From assembly GCA_018711225.1 (NCBI GenBank), contig DVIP01000149.1, forward strand, positions 1-34,146: a DNA stretch of 34,146 nt. The letters are read 5' to 3'. Shown here in pieces: positions 33,037 to 34,146 of this stretch (within the stretch, counting starts at the first letter, position 1; each line of letters begins with the position of its first letter). The DNA comes from Candidatus Cryptobacteroides intestinipullorum (GTDB lineage: Bacteria > Bacteroidota > Bacteroidia > Bacteroidales > UBA932). A program made the translations under genes and the position numbers. Under the pieces are notes generated by a model that did not search any database, was not told where the DNA came from, and saw only the letters and a list, made by a program, of their open reading frames with translations.

Positions 33037-33709
33037 CAGCGGGGAAAGCATATCCGTCCAGATATCCTTGTCCGGATATGTGTCCAGAATCTGTAATAAC
33101 GGCGTCAGCGTATCATCCGGCTGGATGAGCGCTGACCGTTTTTTTACTGATCCTCAGTTCGGAAAACGTTATGACGAGGTGTCTGTCTCGGTCTTTACAC
33201 CCAAGTTCACGCTTGTTCCGGAACAGTTTTTCGACCCGGTGGGGGCCAGGACGATGCTTGCCGGTGTTTCCGAACTCGGTGATGCCGACTATGTGGCTTT
33301 CGAACCGTTGCCGCAGTTGAAGGCTGTCCTGATCTATTCCAATTCGATAGGGGAGACTTTGTCGAAGGCCGTCGCCGGCACGGTTCTCAGGACAGACGGT
33401 GAAAAGTCCAGGATATTGCCGGAAATATGGTACATGCTGGATTCCCTGGAGTCGGTCCGGGATTATAATAAGGTGATTGCGGCTTTTGCGGACGGTCATC
33501 TGTATCTGGTAGCGGCACAGGGCAGAAGCCTGCTTCTGTGCAATGTGTATGAGGCTGCGGACTTCGTGACCGCCGAGTATTTCATTTTCCTCGCGATGAA
33601 GAAGCTGCAGCTCAACCCTGAAATGACGACACTGTATTTCAGGACTCCCCTCGCTGACGAAGAGGAACTGTCCCTTTACCGTTATTTCAGGTCTGTGGAT
33701 TATATTTGA
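33017..33709 (+). CDS. DUF3822 family protein (possible actin-like fold)
   Basis: A 230-residue soluble protein of the Bacteroidota-specific DUF3822 family: FTPKFTLVPEQFFDPVGARTML, LKAVLIYSNSIGETL, and the closing YRYFRSVDYI. The family is, to my recollection, reported to have an actin/PilM-like fold; I cannot check this here. The pattern of IAAFADGHLYLVAAQGRSLLLCNVYEA with EYFIFLAMKKLQL would fit the second actin-like subdomain. It overlaps the pseudopilin-like gene by 20 bases and is followed by rsmD after 4 bases, an order I believe is conserved in Bacteroidales. Function unknown. Confidence 0.85.
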   Translation: MQVTGSNSGESISVQISLSGYVSRICNNGVSVSSGWMSADRFFTDPQFGKRYDEVSVSVFTPKFTLVPEQFFDPVGARTMLAGVSELGDADYVAFEPLPQLKAVLIYSNSIGETLSKAVAGTVLRTDGEKSRILPEIWYMLDSLESVRDYNKVIAAFADGHLYLVAAQGRSLLLCNVYEAADFVTAEYFIFLAMKKLQLNPEMTTLYFRTPLADEEELSLYRYFRSVDYI

Positions 33710-33713
33710 AGTT

Positions 33714-34146
33714 ATGAGGATAATCGGCGGAAGACTCAAGGGCAAGACTATAGTTCCTCCTAACGGATATGGAGCCCGGCCTACTACGGATTTCGCCAAG
33801 GAAGGCCTGTTCAATATCCTTGACAACGAATACGAATTTGAAGGACTTTCAGTGCTGGATCTGTTTGGCGGCACCGGTTCCATTTCCTTCGAGTTTTCGT
33901 CCAGGGGAGCGTCTGATATAGTGTGCGTGGAGATGAACCCTGCGCACGCCTCTTTTATCAGGACCCAGGCGCGCAGGCTCGGCATAGAGAACGTTTCCGT
34001 GGTGAGGCACAATGTCTTTGACTTCCTGAAAATCTGCGAAAAGAAGTTCGACATGGTTTTCGCGGATCCTCCCTACGCCATAGACGGGCTTGATACTATT
34101 CCGTCCCAGGTATTCGCTTCCGGTGTTGTCCGTCCCGGCGGGTACT
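33714..34146 (+). CDS. rsmD: 16S rRNA (guanine-966-N2)-methyltransferase, N-terminal part (cut by window edge)
   Basis: The first 144 codons are present; the gene runs off the right edge. It begins MRIIGGRLKGKTIVPPNG and continues with ARPTTDFAKEGLFNIL, the RsmD N-terminus (usually RPTTDRVRE). Motif I is VLDLFGGTGSISFEFSSRG for SAM binding, an acidic ribose contact follows at VCVEMNP, and motif IV is FADPPYA, the DPPY catalytic motif for N2 guanine methylation. RsmD methylates G966 of 16S rRNA in assembling small subunits. It starts 4 bases after the DUF3822 gene and shares its transcript; a TATATTTG at 33701-33708 might add a local start. Confidence 0.93.
   Translation, partial: MRIIGGRLKGKTIVPPNGYGARPTTDFAKEGLFNILDNEYEFEGLSVLDLFGGTGSISFEFSSRGASDIVCVEMNPAHASFIRTQARRLGIENVSVVRHNVFDFLKICEKKFDMVFADPPYAIDGLDTIPSQVFASGVVRPGGY

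Noticed and set aside
1..34146. CRISPR arrays, tRNA or rRNA genes, insertion sequences, prophage genes
   Set aside because: I looked for spaced direct repeats, cloverleaf-type sequences, transposase motifs and phage structural genes on both strands and saw none.

Overview
This window comes from the chromosome of a member of the Bacteroidota, most likely order Bacteroidales. Three things point there. Upstream of many genes is the Bacteroidota-type promoter, a -7 box TAnnTTTG with in several cases a TTG/TTTG about 19-21 bases further up. Shine-Dalgarno sequences are mostly absent. Several genes belong to families I know as largely Bacteroidota-specific (DUF4290, DUF3822, FISUMP lipoprotein, FKBP-type lipoproteins, nuclease-bearing AddAB of the Bacteroides type). 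I cannot name a genus. There are no rRNA or tRNA genes, CRISPR arrays, insertion sequences or phage genes. The content is largely core genome, and genes are tightly packed.

Layout. 1-2423 (minus): lysS, a SpoU/TrmH-type RNA methyltransferase and the start of aroE, overlapping end to end, behind a structured lysS leader. 2637-3281 (minus): a HAD phosphatase. 3407-5910 (minus): nitrogen operon torF-like porin, PII protein, ammonium transporter. 5911-6315: a gene-free stretch with two palindromes and a 17-base tandem repeat. 6316-6870 (minus): rubrerythrin with a textbook promoter and a PerR-box-like inverted repeat. 7133-13338 (plus): addB and addA, a complete recombination helicase-nuclease. 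13375-17379 (plus): DUF4290 protein, FtsK translocase, LolA-like carrier. 17413-20350 (minus): FISUMP lipoprotein, LemA and two TPM-domain proteins. 20529-21605 (plus): ApbE flavin transferase. 21626-22732 (minus): a minimal ComEC-like channel. 22859-26140 (plus): ackA-ptb-buk, making ATP from acyl-CoA by substrate-level phosphorylation. 26095-32158 (minus): DHH phosphoesterase, two FKBP-type lipoproteins, a MATE exporter, a cytidylate-kinase-like protein and a beta-lactamase-fold serine hydrolase. 32326-34146 (plus): a pseudopilin-like membrane protein, a DUF3822 protein and the start of rsmD.

I found no clearly new multi-gene system. The items most worth a second look are the pseudopilin-like/DUF3822 pair at 32326-33709, the PerR-like operator of the rubrerythrin gene, the palindrome lying inside a divergent promoter at 32239-32254, a recurring arrangement of -7 boxes only 5-7 bases before start codons (near-leaderless mRNAs), the ackA-ptb-buk operon, the truncated ComEC, and an FKBP lipoprotein with a second, degenerate FKBP-like domain.
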